Assembly: GCA_040880725.1 (NCBI GenBank)
Contig: JBBDHV010000037.1
Span: forward strand, 32,517-96,516
DNA from: DATHWB01 sp040880725
GTDB taxonomy: Bacteria > Actinomycetota > Acidimicrobiia > Spongiisociales > ZC4RG35
Length of the DNA: 64,000 nucleotides
Reading direction: 5' to 3'
This document shows, one piece after another, positions 1 to 9,425 of the stretch. Both the position numbers and the translations under genes were made by a program. The notes under the pieces are model-generated. The model was given only the letters and a program-made list of their open reading frames with translations. It did not search any database and was not told the DNA's origin. Each line of letters begins with the position of its first letter. Within the stretch, counting starts at the first letter, position 1.

Positions 1-119
1 CCTCTGGCGATGGCCAGGATGATGTCGGGGCGGTATCCGTCGTCGGCGACGGTCCGCGCGAGATCACGCACCGCCGTGCCGTAGCGGTCCCAGGTGAGCG
101 TCTCTCGGGAATCGGACAT
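1..119 (-). CDS. Phosphoribosyltransferase family protein, N-terminal part (runs off left edge)
   Basis: The minus strand opens with an ATG at 117-119 and reads 39 codons to the window edge without a stop. The peptide begins MSDSRETLTWDRYG and continues to PDIILAIARG. The Trp-Asp-x-Tyr start and the 'D-I-I-L-A-I-A-R-G' strand match the N-terminus of the small xanthine/hypoxanthine-type phosphoribosyltransferase family, which uses PRPP. The PRPP loop and substrate pocket lie outside the window, so the base used cannot be told. It is divergent from the histidine kinase at 243. Confidence 0.6.
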   Translation of the reverse strand, partial: MSDSRETLTWDRYGTAVRDLARTVADDGYRPDIILAIAR

Positions 120-242
120 GTCCCCATGTTCCCACGTGACGGCGATCCGCACCCAACTGACCCGCCAGCGAGTGACTAGTCATCTTGGGCGCGAGTGTGA
201 TGCTGCTCAGCTTTTGGGGCCGGATATGTCGAAGTCAGAGAC

Positions 243-2096
243 ATGCATGCAATGTCGAGTCGGATACGTGGACGACACGTCGCCACGGAAACCGGTGGAC
301 CAACGGTCGGGCTGGCCGTCGGGGATCCGCTTTCCGTGTTCCGGGCTGCCGTGATGCGGCGGTCCGTGCCGGTGCTCTTCGCGACGGTGGTGACGCTCAC
401 CTTCGTTGCGGGGATCGACGGGGTCCGACTCGACGTGACGACTGCCGGGTTCCTCGGAACGACGCTCGCCGGGCTTGCCCTGGCGACCCGGGTTCCCTGG
501 GAGCGTGCCGTGGCGTCGTCGGAGTCGTGGGCGGCGTGGTTGTGGTCAGTGATCGTGGCGTGTGTGCTTGGCGGGCTTGCACTCATGCCGGAACTGGCAG
601 CATCCACCCGCCCTCTCCTCGCTGCAGTGGTGGTCATGACGGGTCTCGTGTTGAACGGGGCGAGACATGCGTCGGTGACCGTCTTGACCCTCGGCCTGGT
701 GGCGGCGTCGTATTTCGCCCGCAGCGGCACAGGAACGACAGAGATCATCGGGCCGCTCCTCATCGTGGCGGTGACTTCCCTCGCCGTCGGGTTTGGCGCT
801 CGGCAACTGGAGCACACTTCGATCAGCGACCGACGGCATGTGGACCTCCTCGCGGAGGAACGTGCTGCGTATCAGCGGCTGTACGACCTGGCCTCGACAC
901 TCGGGGCTTCGAGTTCGGTGGCGGAGACGCTCCCCGTCCTGCTGACCCGCCTGTCCTCCTACCTCGACTCGGGCACGGGAGCCTGGCTGATCGCCGATGA
1001 GCACAGTGGCATGCTTCGTGTGGCGTCGACGGTCGTCGTCGACGGCGTCGCAATCGAACTCGACGAACCGCTCGAGGTGAGGATTCGGGATACGGCCTTC
1101 GTGTCGAAGGCACTGCGGTCCGCGCGGCCCATCGCACTGCGCGTCGACTCCTTGAAGCGAGAACGCCGGGGCGTGCTCGGCAAGCTCGGAATCCACGTGG
1201 CGCTGGCGGCGCCCCTCATCGTCGAAGGCCAGCGCGTCGGTGTGGTCCTGGTCGGCAATCCTCGCAAAGGCCACTACGACGACCGCGACATCGAAGAGAT
1301 CAACGTGCTGTCCGCGCCGGCAGGACTCGTGCTGGCTCAGCTGCGACGCCAGCGCGAAGCCGACGAGCTGAACCAGCGCTTGCGTGAAGTCGCCGAGATG
1401 AAGACCGACTTCGTGTCGGTGGTCAGCCACGAGCTGCGGACGCCGCTCACCTCGATCCGGGGAGCCCTCGACACGCTCATGCGGCCGGGGCTCGTGGACG
1501 AGAACACGATCGTCTCGGAGTTGATCGGCTCGGCGCGTCGGCAGTCAACCCGCCTGGAGCGGCTCATCAACGACCTTCTCGTGGCATCGCGTCTGGATCG
1601 AGGAACGATGAAGTCCACGCTGATGCCGGTGAGCGTGAGCGACGTGCTCGAGGAAGTGGTCCCGCTCGTCGGCTACGAAGGCATCCGGGTCGACGTCTCA
1701 TCCTCAGACGTCATTGCCGCGGACCCCGACCAGTTCACCCAGGTCGTCCGGAACCTCATCGAGAACGCCGTGAAGTACGGGGCAGGTACGGATGTCGAGG
1801 TGTCGGTGGTTCGGGAGGCCGGCGGGATCACGCTGGTCGTCGCCGACCACGGGCCGGGGATTCCCGAAGCGGACCGGGATCGCATCTTCGACCGGTTCGT
1901 GCAGCTCGAACGTCCCGACCGCCGGTCCCAGGAGGGATCGGGTCTTGGACTGGCCATCGTCAAGTCGCTCGTCGATTCGATGGCTGGTCGAATTCGGGTC
2001 ACGGACACTCCCGGCGGTGGAGCGACGTTCCGGGTCTCATTCCGGGCGCCCTCGAGCTTCGACCTGCATCCGTTGGCGCGACTCTCGACGCACTGA
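243..2096 (+). CDS. Membrane sensor histidine kinase with GAF domain
   Basis: A 617-residue membrane histidine kinase. Residues about 40-190 hold several hydrophobic segments. A GAF-like sensor region follows at about 205-370. The dimerisation/phosphoacceptor domain has the H box SHELRTP with His396. The ATPase domain shows the N box (LIENAVKYG), G1 (ADHGPGIP), F box (IFDRFVQLE) and G2 (GSGLGLAIV). All catalytic boxes are intact, so it should autophosphorylate and pass phosphate to a response regulator. No regulator gene adjoins it, so its partner is unknown; the regulator at 8653 is one candidate. Other start codons close to 243 are possible because no strong ribosome-binding site is visible. 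Confidence 0.85.
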   Translation: MHAMSSRIRGRHVATETGGPTVGLAVGDPLSVFRAAVMRRSVPVLFATVVTLTFVAGIDGVRLDVTTAGFLGTTLAGLALATRVPWERAVASSESWAAWLWSVIVACVLGGLALMPELAASTRPLLAAVVVMTGLVLNGARHASVTVLTLGLVAASYFARSGTGTTEIIGPLLIVAVTSLAVGFGARQLEHTSISDRRHVDLLAEERAAYQRLYDLASTLGASSSVAETLPVLLTRLSSYLDSGTGAWLIADEHSGMLRVASTVVVDGVAIELDEPLEVRIRDTAFVSKALRSARPIALRVDSLKRERRGVLGKLGIHVALAAPLIVEGQRVGVVLVGNPRKGHYDDRDIEEINVLSAPAGLVLAQLRRQREADELNQRLREVAEMKTDFVSVVSHELRTPLTSIRGALDTLMRPGLVDENTIVSELIGSARRQSTRLERLINDLLVASRLDRGTMKSTLMPVSVSDVLEEVVPLVGYEGIRVDVSSSDVIAADPDQFTQVVRNLIENAVKYGAGTDVEVSVVREAGGITLVVADHGPGIPEADRDRIFDRFVQLERPDRRSQEGSGLGLAIVKSLVDSMAGRIRVTDTPGGGATFRVSFRAPSSFDLHPLARLSTH

Positions 2097-2141
2097 GCCA
2101 AGTCTCTCGGCAGGGTCTCCCCCAAGCGCGCCACGTCTTCA

Positions 2142-3104
2142 GTGGCTGCGTCGGGGGGTACCGTTTCGGGAGTTGTGGACATCTTCATGGGAACGCTCAC
2201 CCTCGACGACGGTGCGCGCGTGCCTGTCGACGTCGGCCTGGACGACGAGAACCTGACCTTGCGCACCGACGGGCAGGTGATCGGAACCTGGCCCCTCAAG
2301 TACTGCCGGGTGTCCCGCAGCGCCGGCGGGGCAGTGATTCTCTCGCTCGACGGCGAGAAGGCGGTGTTCGAACCCGCTGAGTCCACCCGATTCTCGACGG
2401 CGGCCGCACAGCGTTTGCGGGCGTCGCCACTGGCAGACCGAATCGGTGTCATTCGCGGGATGGTCGAAGACGAGCAGCGCACCGGGCGAGCCGCCACCGG
2501 GGTAGACGGTTCGGCCCGCATCCTGTCCCCGCGGCAGTGGGCCATCGCCGCCGCCGTCGCGGTTGGCGTCGTGCTCGTTGGACTCGTCGCAGCGTTCTGG
2601 CCCGAGACCGAGGAGACGACGGACGCCGAGAACACCACGATCGTCGTCACGTCGACCGCTGTCCCGCCGGCCGCGCTCTTCGATCAGACGTTCGACGAGT
2701 TCACCACCGAGTGGAACCTCGCAGCTGCTGCGTTCGGTGTGCCCGTCCAGATCCGCGGCTCGCTCATGGCGGGGCAGTTCGAGTCCCGGATCACCGAGTA
2801 TCTGACGTTGCAGGGAAGGACCGATGCCGACGGCACCGTGGGTTCGATCTTGCTCGTCATCGACCCGAGCGGGAACACCGAAGACGACGAACGGGCGCTC
2901 TCGGCGTTGGGAGTCGCCATCGCGGTGGCCAACCCCGAACTCGAGCGCGACGAACGGGGTGAGGTGCTCGAGACGATGGGCCTGTCGGTCCGAGATCCCG
3001 ACTTGGAGGGACTCGACGGGGAGGTCCGGGTCGGCGGGAACCTCTACACCCTGGCGTACTTCGCAGAGTTCAACGCGCTGCTTTTCTCCGTCACTCCGGC
3101 CTGA
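2142..3104 (+). CDS. Membrane-anchored protein, paralogue of the 3872 gene
   Basis: A 320-residue protein of unknown function. Residues about 16-110 form a beta-rich cytoplasmic-looking domain (GTLTLDDGARVPVDV, then VIGTWPLKYC). One transmembrane helix follows at about 131-152, then a short Thr-rich linker and an exported domain with the motif LLVIDPSGN and the closing run LSVRDPDLEGLDGEV. The same three-part order and the same motifs occur in the larger protein at 3872, so the two are paralogues. GTG 2175 and ATG 2187 are alternative in-frame starts; the conserved region begins at about 2187. No known family name can be given from sequence alone. Confidence 0.7.
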   Translation: MAASGGTVSGVVDIFMGTLTLDDGARVPVDVGLDDENLTLRTDGQVIGTWPLKYCRVSRSAGGAVILSLDGEKAVFEPAESTRFSTAAAQRLRASPLADRIGVIRGMVEDEQRTGRAATGVDGSARILSPRQWAIAAAVAVGVVLVGLVAAFWPETEETTDAENTTIVVTSTAVPPAALFDQTFDEFTTEWNLAAAAFGVPVQIRGSLMAGQFESRITEYLTLQGRTDADGTVGSILLVIDPSGNTEDDERALSALGVAIAVANPELERDERGEVLETMGLSVRDPDLEGLDGEVRVGGNLYTLAYFAEFNALLFSVTPA

Positions 3105-3147
3105 ACCGAGTTGGGTGGCCGCCGGCGTCGCGGTAACGTTTTCGCTA

Positions 3148-3165
3148 CGGGCATGTTCATGCCCG
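3148..3165. promoter_or_regulatory. Perfect 18-bp palindrome upstream of the transglycosylase-like gene
   Basis: Arms CGGGCATG and CATGCCCG are perfect inverted repeats around a TT centre. The site lies between the stop at 3104 and the start at 3189. The short symmetric form suits an operator for a dimeric regulator better than an intrinsic terminator, because no T-run follows. Which regulator binds is unknown. Confidence 0.4.
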
Positions 3166-3188
3166 AACCCCCTGAATCGAGGTGAGTG

Positions 3189-3782
3189 ATGCGCGCCGTC
3201 GTGTCCTACGCCGCAGGACTCCTCACGCTGGGGATGATCCTCGTATCCGGAGGGGCATGGGCGCTCACAGTCGAATCCCGTCTCCTCCCAGTGCAACTCG
3301 ACCTGTCGTCGGTGCAACTCCCGTACTCGGGTGATCTGCCAGAGGTGCCCGGTGTCCCTGCCCCGCGGGCGATCCCTCCCGGGTGTCGCCCCGGCCTGAT
3401 CGGCGCGACCTGCGCCGTGACCGTGGTCGCCGGTGGTCTCGACGTGCCGCACACCGCCTACGACCTCGTACCGGACGCGGTGTCCGGGGTGGCCGACTGG
3501 CGACCGCTCGTCGGACAGTTCTTCGAACCGGGAGACGTCGGTCGTGCCCTGGCTGTCATTCGTTGCGAGTCCGGTGGAAACGCCTCGGCGAAGAACCCCA
3601 TGTCCACGGCGTCCGGACTGTTCCAGCACTTGGGTAGCTTGTGGGCTGAGCGGTCCGCCGCCGCCGGCTGGTCGGGGAGTGACGTGTTCGATCCCGTGGC
3701 GAACGTGGCGGTGGCGGCGTGGTTGGTCTATGAAAACGGGGGTTGGTCCCATTGGTCGCCGAGCGGCGACTGCTGGCGCTGA
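3189..3782 (+). CDS. Secreted lysozyme/transglycosylase-like protein
   Basis: A 197-residue protein with an N-terminal hydrophobic signal segment (residues about 5-26). The C-terminal 90 residues look like an SLT/lysozyme-like fold: ALAVIRCESGG carries the putative catalytic Glu, followed by STASGLFQ and a terminal VYENGGWSHWSPS run. These features suggest peptidoglycan cleavage outside the membrane. ATG 3189 is chosen over the overlapping GTG 3186 because GAGGTGAG lies directly upstream. It is sandwiched between two paralogous membrane proteins on the same strand, which suggests a shared role at the cell envelope. The exact bond cleaved cannot be read from the sequence. Confidence 0.7.
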   Translation: MRAVVSYAAGLLTLGMILVSGGAWALTVESRLLPVQLDLSSVQLPYSGDLPEVPGVPAPRAIPPGCRPGLIGATCAVTVVAGGLDVPHTAYDLVPDAVSGVADWRPLVGQFFEPGDVGRALAVIRCESGGNASAKNPMSTASGLFQHLGSLWAERSAAAGWSGSDVFDPVANVAVAAWLVYENGGWSHWSPSGDCWR

Positions 3783-3871
3783 TCGCCGGAGTCCGGTTTG
3801 GGTCCCGCGACCCATCCGTCCTCCTTCAAGTCTCCGGCAATCCGAGCCGATGGACTTGTGGGACTTGAAGA

Positions 3872-5497
3872 ATGACGATTGTGAACAAGAACTCCACCAT
3901 TCATTCCGGGTTGCTGGTCACGGGTACCGGTGACGACATCGATATCGACGTCGAGCTGATCGGCGGGCGCACGCTGCGAATGAGCGCGTCCGGCGACGAG
4001 CTGGGCGCGTGGCCCATCGACGACTGTCACATCGAGCCTGATCCCGACCGCAACGGGACGTTCCGAATCGTCGTTGACGGAGACGACGCAGTCTTCACGC
4101 CGTCGGATCCCGTGGGATTCCGGTCGCTGATCGAATTTGTGACCGGGCCTGGCCCCGACGAGGTCCGTCCGCCGGAATTGCCCTCCGAGCCGCTGGCGGC
4201 TGCCGTCGATCCGGTTGTGCCCGTGTCGGCGCCTGACACGGTGCATGCCGCGGACGATCCCGTGGCGTTCCTCTTCGGATCGTCCCCGCCGCCCCCACCG
4301 CCGAACGTCGACGAGCGGGCAGATGCGATGTTGACCGTGCCTGCCGTCGAGCCGGATCCAGTCGATCCCGATCCGGTGGATTTCGACTGGGACGAGTTGG
4401 ACGAGATCGAGGTGACCATCGAGCCGGTCTCGGCGCATTCGACGCCGCCGATCGAGATGGACACAGAGGATGACGACCCGCCCATTGCGGTCGACGATCC
4501 GGCGCCCGACGTGTCGCCGACCCTGGCCGCCCGGCTCGAGGAAGCAGAGCGAATCGAGGCGGAGAGCGACGAAGACATCGCGGAGTCCGAGGCTTCAATG
4601 GTGGCCGTCACCACGGCCGATGCACTCGACGCCGACGATGCCGCCATCGCGCGTTCCCGGTTCGGAGGGTCGGCACTCGACCGTCTTTCCGAAGCCATCA
4701 GTTCTGTGACGTCCTCGTCGTCTTCGAGCATCGAAGACGACTACGACCTCGAACCGAACAATGTCGCCGACGAGGTGCTCACGTCCCAGCGCACGCTGCG
4801 GGACTACCGTCTGAAGGATGCGAAGCGCACCCATCGTGTGAAGATGGCCGCCATCGGCGGCGTCGTGGTGGGCTTGATCGCCCTCATCGCATTGTTGGCG
4901 CCGGGAGCGATCGCGTTCATCCAGCACTACGAGGGTGATGCGGCGCCGCCTCCCACACTCCCGGTGACCGAGACCACCGTGGTCACCACGACGACGACGG
5001 TCTCCGAGGAAACGACAGTGGACTCTTCGACGTCCACCACCCTTGCCGGTTCCCCTGACGGGTCGGTGTTTGCGCTCTCCGCACCCGAGTTCGTCGCCCG
5101 CTGGGATGCCGCGGCTGGAATCGTCGATGAGGTCCTGGAGTTCGACTCGAATCCGATCGTCGGGCCCTTCGAAGAGCAATTCACGCCGTACCTCTCCTTC
5201 ATCGGCGAGGTGCAGCCAAATGGATCCCTCAACGCATTCTCGCTGGTGGTCGATCCGAGCGGACCGAGCGAATACGACCGCATCGGGATTCAGGCTCTCG
5301 GGGTCGCCGTTGCCACGGTGGATCCGGAGCGCTCACCCCAGGGTCGTGCTGATCTTCTGGGTGAAATGGGTCTCAACGTGCGAGATCCGCAACTGGGCGG
5401 AATCGACGGCTCGGTGCAATCGGATGGGGTGCAGTTCGCCCTGGTGTACGACTCGGAGACCGCGCTGCTCACGCTGACAGTGACGCCGGTCGGCTGA
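3872..5497 (+). CDS. Acidic membrane-anchored protein, larger paralogue of the 2142 gene
   Basis: A 541-residue protein. The N-terminal beta-rich domain (about 1-100; LGAWPIDDCH matches IGTWPLKYC of its paralogue) is followed by a long acidic, low-complexity stretch (about 110-300) rich in Asp, Glu, Pro and Ser. A transmembrane helix lies at about 327-350, then a Thr/Val linker, and an exported domain at about 395-541 with LVVDPSGP and LNVRDPQLGGIDG. The last two motifs match the paralogue closely. The acidic insert is absent from the smaller copy. Function is unknown; a scaffold or regulator of the transglycosylase-like protein between them is a guess. Its 3' end overlaps the convergent phosphorylase gene by 29 bases. 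Confidence 0.7.
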   Translation: MTIVNKNSTIHSGLLVTGTGDDIDIDVELIGGRTLRMSASGDELGAWPIDDCHIEPDPDRNGTFRIVVDGDDAVFTPSDPVGFRSLIEFVTGPGPDEVRPPELPSEPLAAAVDPVVPVSAPDTVHAADDPVAFLFGSSPPPPPPNVDERADAMLTVPAVEPDPVDPDPVDFDWDELDEIEVTIEPVSAHSTPPIEMDTEDDDPPIAVDDPAPDVSPTLAARLEEAERIEAESDEDIAESEASMVAVTTADALDADDAAIARSRFGGSALDRLSEAISSVTSSSSSSIEDDYDLEPNNVADEVLTSQRTLRDYRLKDAKRTHRVKMAAIGGVVVGLIALIALLAPGAIAFIQHYEGDAAPPPTLPVTETTVVTTTTTVSEETTVDSSTSTTLAGSPDGSVFALSAPEFVARWDAAAGIVDEVLEFDSNPIVGPFEEQFTPYLSFIGEVQPNGSLNAFSLVVDPSGPSEYDRIGIQALGVAVATVDPERSPQGRADLLGEMGLNVRDPQLGGIDGSVQSDGVQFALVYDSETALLTLTVTPVG

Positions 5498-7817
5498 CAT
5501 CGAGTTCTGTCGCCCCGGGCTCCAGGCGCACCCGCTTGCCCTCGACCTCGACGTCGAGTGATGCGCCGTCCAACTCGAACACCATCTGGTGGGGGCGCAG
5601 GGTGATGCGGATGTGTCTGCCCCGGTGCGGGAGATTCACCGTCAAGTGGGACCATTCCTCCGGCAGCCGCGGGCTGAACCGGATCTGATCTCCGTGGCGC
5701 CGTAGTCCCAGAAAGCCGTGCACGAGGGCGAGCCAGACTCCGCCCGCCGACGCCATGTGCACGCCGTCCGTCGTGTTTCCGGCGAGATCCGCGAGATCCA
5801 TGAAGAGTGCATGCATGAAGTGCTGCATGGCTTTTTCGCGATAGCCGATTTCGGTCGCCATGATCGATTGCACAGATGCCGACAGCGACGAGTCGCCCGT
5901 GGTGATCGGGTCGTAATAGTCGAAGTTGGCCTGCTTCAGTTCCGGGCTGAACTCCTCGCCGAGAAGGAAGTCGGCCAGGACCACATCTGCCTGCTTCAAC
6001 ACCTGGAAGCGGTAGATGACCAAAGGGTGGAAATGGAGGAGGAGCGGGTATTGGGTCACCGGCACGCCGTCGAAATCCCACGGTTCCTTCTGGAGGAAGT
6101 CGTCGTCCTGTGGCGTGATGCCGAGGTCAGCGTCGTGCGGGATGTAGACGGCGTCGGCGGCGAGACGCCACCGGGTGATCTCGTCCGGCGCGATCTCGAG
6201 CCGTTTGGCGAGGCCAGCCCATCGGGCCGGGTGCTCTTCCGCCATTCGGGTGGCGATCTCCGCGGCGTAGCGCATGTTCATGCGGGCCATGGCGTTCGTG
6301 AACGCGTTGTCGTCGACCAGGGCGGTGTACTCGTCGGGCCCTGTCACCCCGTGGATGTGAAAGCGGTGATTGCGGTAGAAGCCGAGGTCTTCGAACAGTC
6401 GGGCGGTCTCAACGGCGATCTCGACACCGTGGTCCCACAGGAATGCCTCGTCGCCGGTCGCCTCGACATAGGTTCTGATCGCGTAGGTGATGTCGGCGTT
6501 GATGTGGTACTGGGCAGTTCCTGCGAGGAAGTAGGCCGACGCTTCCTCACCGGTGATCGTTCTCCACGGGAACGAGGCTCCGCGCTGGGACAGCTCGGCT
6601 GCGCGATGTCGGGCTGCGTCGAGCATGTGATAGCGGTGCAAGAGGATCTCCCGCGCCTTGTCGGGAAGCGCGCGGGCGAGAAACGGCAGTAGATAGATCT
6701 CGGTGTCCCAGAAGTAGTGGCCGTCGTACGCCTGTCCGGTGAGCCCTTTGGCGGGAATCGACGCACCTTGCAGCTGGGTGGCCGCCTGGAACATCTGAAA
6801 GAGAGTCCAACGCACGGCCCGTTGGGTGTCTGCGGTTGTCCCGACCTCGACATCGGCGCGCGACCAGAGGTCGGCGAGCACGCGATGTTGCTCCTCGGCG
6901 AGGCCCTCGAAACCGATCTCCACACACCGGTCGAGGTCGCGGGTGACGGCGCGTCGGTCCGCTTCCTCCGGATGTTCGCCGCAGACGCGATAGTGGGCGA
7001 ACTTCTCGACGACGAATGGCGTTTCCGGCCCCACCTCGGTGGTGAATCGGTGTCCGAAGTCGCTGGCGTCGCGGTTGAGAACGACTTCGGCCGGGTGGGA
7101 GAGCCGATGATCGACTGACGCGATGAGGCCCAGATGGCTCCTGGCGGTCACCCATCCCTGCGAGAAGCGGAGACCGTCCAGAGTGGCCGCTCGGGGCTCG
7201 AGAACCCGGTGGCTGAACGACTGCGCCCGTCTCGGGTCGTCTTCGGTCATGTCCTCGGCCTGTTCCCGGTCCTGTCGATTGACCATCCTCGACGTCACCG
7301 TCACCCGGGCAGGGCGGTCGACGTGGACTGCCACCGAGAATGCTGCGACCTCGCGCATCGACAGCGACACGAGGCGCCGGAATGCGACCTGGACCTGCGC
7401 ACCGGACTCGGCGGTGAACTCGACTCTGCGTTCGAGGACGCCGTGCCGGAAGTCGAGCCACCGCCGCTGGGTGAGATCGGTGAGCTGGTTGACCGACAGT
7501 CTGGTGCCGTCCACTTCCACCCGGATCGATGTGGCGTCGGGGACATTGACCATTGTCTGGCCGGTTCGTGCCAGTCCGAACGCCGTCTCGGCATGGGTGA
7601 TCGGCCACGTCTCGTGAAATCCGTTCACGTAGGTGCCGTGCAGGTGCACCGGCGTCCCCTCGTCGACGGTGCCGCGAATCCCCAGGTGCCCGTTGGACAG
7701 CGCAAAGATGGTCTCGGTCAGGTACAGGAACCGGGGGGCGAACGACTCTTCGACGAGAGCCCACGGATCATTCGGATAGACGTCGACGGGCAGGTCTGTC
7801 CGATGGCGGCCGATCAT
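5469..7817 (-). CDS. Glycoside hydrolase family 65 disaccharide phosphorylase
   Basis: A 782-residue GH65 enzyme, the usual size for maltose, trehalose or kojibiose phosphorylases. The N-terminal beta-sandwich region contains FALSNGHLGIRG. The catalytic barrel carries GVTGPDEY with Glu496 as the expected general acid, followed by NAFTNAMARMNM, and SSLSASVQS late in the barrel. These enzymes split an alpha-linked disaccharide with phosphate to give beta-glucose 1-phosphate and glucose. The next gene downstream encodes the mutase that uses beta-glucose 1-phosphate, which supports phosphorylase rather than hydrolase activity. Which disaccharide is used cannot be decided here. No signal peptide is seen, so it acts in the cytoplasm. 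Confidence 0.88.
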   Translation of the reverse strand: MIGRHRTDLPVDVYPNDPWALVEESFAPRFLYLTETIFALSNGHLGIRGTVDEGTPVHLHGTYVNGFHETWPITHAETAFGLARTGQTMVNVPDATSIRVEVDGTRLSVNQLTDLTQRRWLDFRHGVLERRVEFTAESGAQVQVAFRRLVSLSMREVAAFSVAVHVDRPARVTVTSRMVNRQDREQAEDMTEDDPRRAQSFSHRVLEPRAATLDGLRFSQGWVTARSHLGLIASVDHRLSHPAEVVLNRDASDFGHRFTTEVGPETPFVVEKFAHYRVCGEHPEEADRRAVTRDLDRCVEIGFEGLAEEQHRVLADLWSRADVEVGTTADTQRAVRWTLFQMFQAATQLQGASIPAKGLTGQAYDGHYFWDTEIYLLPFLARALPDKAREILLHRYHMLDAARHRAAELSQRGASFPWRTITGEEASAYFLAGTAQYHINADITYAIRTYVEATGDEAFLWDHGVEIAVETARLFEDLGFYRNHRFHIHGVTGPDEYTALVDDNAFTNAMARMNMRYAAEIATRMAEEHPARWAGLAKRLEIAPDEITRWRLAADAVYIPHDADLGITPQDDDFLQKEPWDFDGVPVTQYPLLLHFHPLVIYRFQVLKQADVVLADFLLGEEFSPELKQANFDYYDPITTGDSSLSASVQSIMATEIGYREKAMQHFMHALFMDLADLAGNTTDGVHMASAGGVWLALVHGFLGLRRHGDQIRFSPRLPEEWSHLTVNLPHRGRHIRITLRPHQMVFELDGASLDVEVEGKRVRLEPGATELDVSRPASLSA

Positions 7818-7850
7818 TCCCAGGAGACTAGGGCCAGGGGGTGCCGGGCC

Positions 7851-8600
7851 TCAGGAGATGGCCGGGACCAGATCGGCGAGGTCATTGACGACGACGTGGG
7901 CTCCCGCCGCGCGCAGCGCCGGGGCGTGTCCCTCCCGGTCGACTCCGACGACGAGTCCGAAACCGCCGGCGACGCCGGCCTCGACGCCGGAGATGGCGTC
8001 CTCGATCACGACGGCATCGGCGGCAGCCACGCCGAGGTCTCGCGCCGCAGCGAGAAAGGTGTCGGGTGCGGGCTTGCCGGGGAGTTCGCGCGCCCGGGCC
8101 GCGACGCCGTCGATGATCACGTCGAACCGGTCGATGAGGCCCGCAGCCGTGAGCACCCCTCGGGCATTGGCGCTCGACGACACGATGGCGACTTCGACGC
8201 CGGCCCTGACGAGGTGATCGATGAGCGCCACCGATCCGGGATAGGGAGCGACACCCGTGTGCTCCAGTACGGCGTTGAACTCGTCGTTCTTGAGGTTGCC
8301 GATCCCTGCCTCCGTGTCGAGTGACGGCCGATCCGATGGGTCACCGCTGGGCAGGTCGATGCCCCGGGACCGGAGGAAGCTGTGGACGCCGTCGTAGCGC
8401 GGTTTGCCGTCGACGTAGGTGAGGTAGTCCTCGATGCTGAATTCCTGGGCTGTATCGCCGTGGGCTGCATCGCCCTGGTGTGCCGAGAGCACTTGATCGA
8501 ATGTTCGCTTCCACGCCAGACGGTGAACCTCGGCAGTGGGAGTGATGACGCCGTCGAGGTCGAAGAGAACTGCGGCATGGGTGTCGATCGGGCGGGTCAT
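7851..8600 (-). CDS. Beta-phosphoglucomutase-type HAD phosphatase
   Basis: A 249-residue HAD-superfamily protein. ATG at 8600 is chosen because the HAD motif I, LFDLDGV (Asp14 nucleophile, Asp16 acid/base), follows at once. Motif II is IVSSSAN, the motif III lysine sits in GKPAPD, and motif IV is VIEDAISGVEAG. The long cap with PRYDGVHSFLRSRGI fits the beta-phosphoglucomutase subgroup, which turns beta-glucose 1-phosphate into glucose 6-phosphate. It lies 33 bases upstream of the GH65 gene on the same strand, so the two form a disaccharide-use operon. A general sugar-phosphate phosphatase is the alternative. Confidence 0.82.
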   Translation of the reverse strand: MTRPIDTHAAVLFDLDGVITPTAEVHRLAWKRTFDQVLSAHQGDAAHGDTAQEFSIEDYLTYVDGKPRYDGVHSFLRSRGIDLPSGDPSDRPSLDTEAGIGNLKNDEFNAVLEHTGVAPYPGSVALIDHLVRAGVEVAIVSSSANARGVLTAAGLIDRFDVIIDGVAARARELPGKPAPDTFLAAARDLGVAAADAVVIEDAISGVEAGVAGGFGLVVGVDREGHAPALRAAGAHVVVNDLADLVPAIS

Positions 8601-8652
8601 GGATCGGACGCTACCGCTCGCCTCCGGCGTCGGCGTGTGCGAGATTGGGTCT

Positions 8653-9330
8653 GTGCGCATCCTGATCGTGGAGGACGAAGCAGACCTCGCAGCCGCCATC
8701 CGCCGCGGACTGGCGCGACGTGGCCACGCCGTCGACATCGCCGGAACGCTCTTGGATGCGGAGCTCGCGCTTGCGGTGGCTGCCCACGACCTGGTGATCC
8801 TCGACTGGAATCTTCCCGATGGCGCAGGCGTGGATCTGGCCGAGTCGATCAAGTCGGGGGACGCGCCCACACTCGACGGCATCCCGCCGCGCATCCTGAT
8901 GCTCACCGCCCGCGACACCCTCGATGACAGAGTGCGCGGTCTGGATGCGGGAGCTGACGACTACCTCGTCAAGCCGTTCGCCTTTGCCGAACTCGAGGCG
9001 CGGGTCCGTGCGCTCCTGCGCCGGGACCAGGACCTCTCCCCGGTGCTGGAACTCGGCGACATTCGTCTCGATCCGGCACGTTTCACTGCGACGCGCCGCG
9101 AACAGGAGCTGGGTCTCACCGCCAAGGAGTTCGCGCTCCTCGAGTACTTCCTCGCGCATCCCGATGACGTGCACAGCCAAGAGCATCTGCTCGAACACGT
9201 GTGGGACGAGATGGCCGACCCGTTCACGAACACGGTGCGTGTGACGATCTCGAACCTACGCAAGAAGCTCGGTGACCCGCCGGTGATCGAGACGGTGTCG
9301 GGACGTGGCTACGTCCTCAGAACCCCGTGA
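8653..9330 (+). CDS. OmpR/PhoB-family response regulator
   Basis: A 225-residue two-domain regulator. The receiver domain starts MRILIVEDEADL, with the phospho-acceptor Asp51 in VILDWNLPDG, the conserved Thr/Ser in LMLTARD, and the Lys in YLVKPFAFAELE. The C-terminal winged helix has LTAKEFALLEYF and VRVTISNLRKKL, ending in the typical RGYVLRTP. GTG 8653 is chosen because the receiver begins exactly there. The likely partner kinase is at 10610, separated by a sigma factor and a membrane protein gene on the same strand. It is divergent from the mutase gene, with only 52 bases between them. Confidence 0.9.
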   Translation: MRILIVEDEADLAAAIRRGLARRGHAVDIAGTLLDAELALAVAAHDLVILDWNLPDGAGVDLAESIKSGDAPTLDGIPPRILMLTARDTLDDRVRGLDAGADDYLVKPFAFAELEARVRALLRRDQDLSPVLELGDIRLDPARFTATRREQELGLTAKEFALLEYFLAHPDDVHSQEHLLEHVWDEMADPFTNTVRVTISNLRKKLGDPPVIETVSGRGYVLRTP

Positions 9331-9425
9331 GTTCGGCGTCCGGGGCTACTCACGTGCGAGCGCGGACGCTGCCGTGAACCTTCGAGCCTCCGTCAGCGAC
9401 TATCTGGGTGGACGACGGAGGTGAC

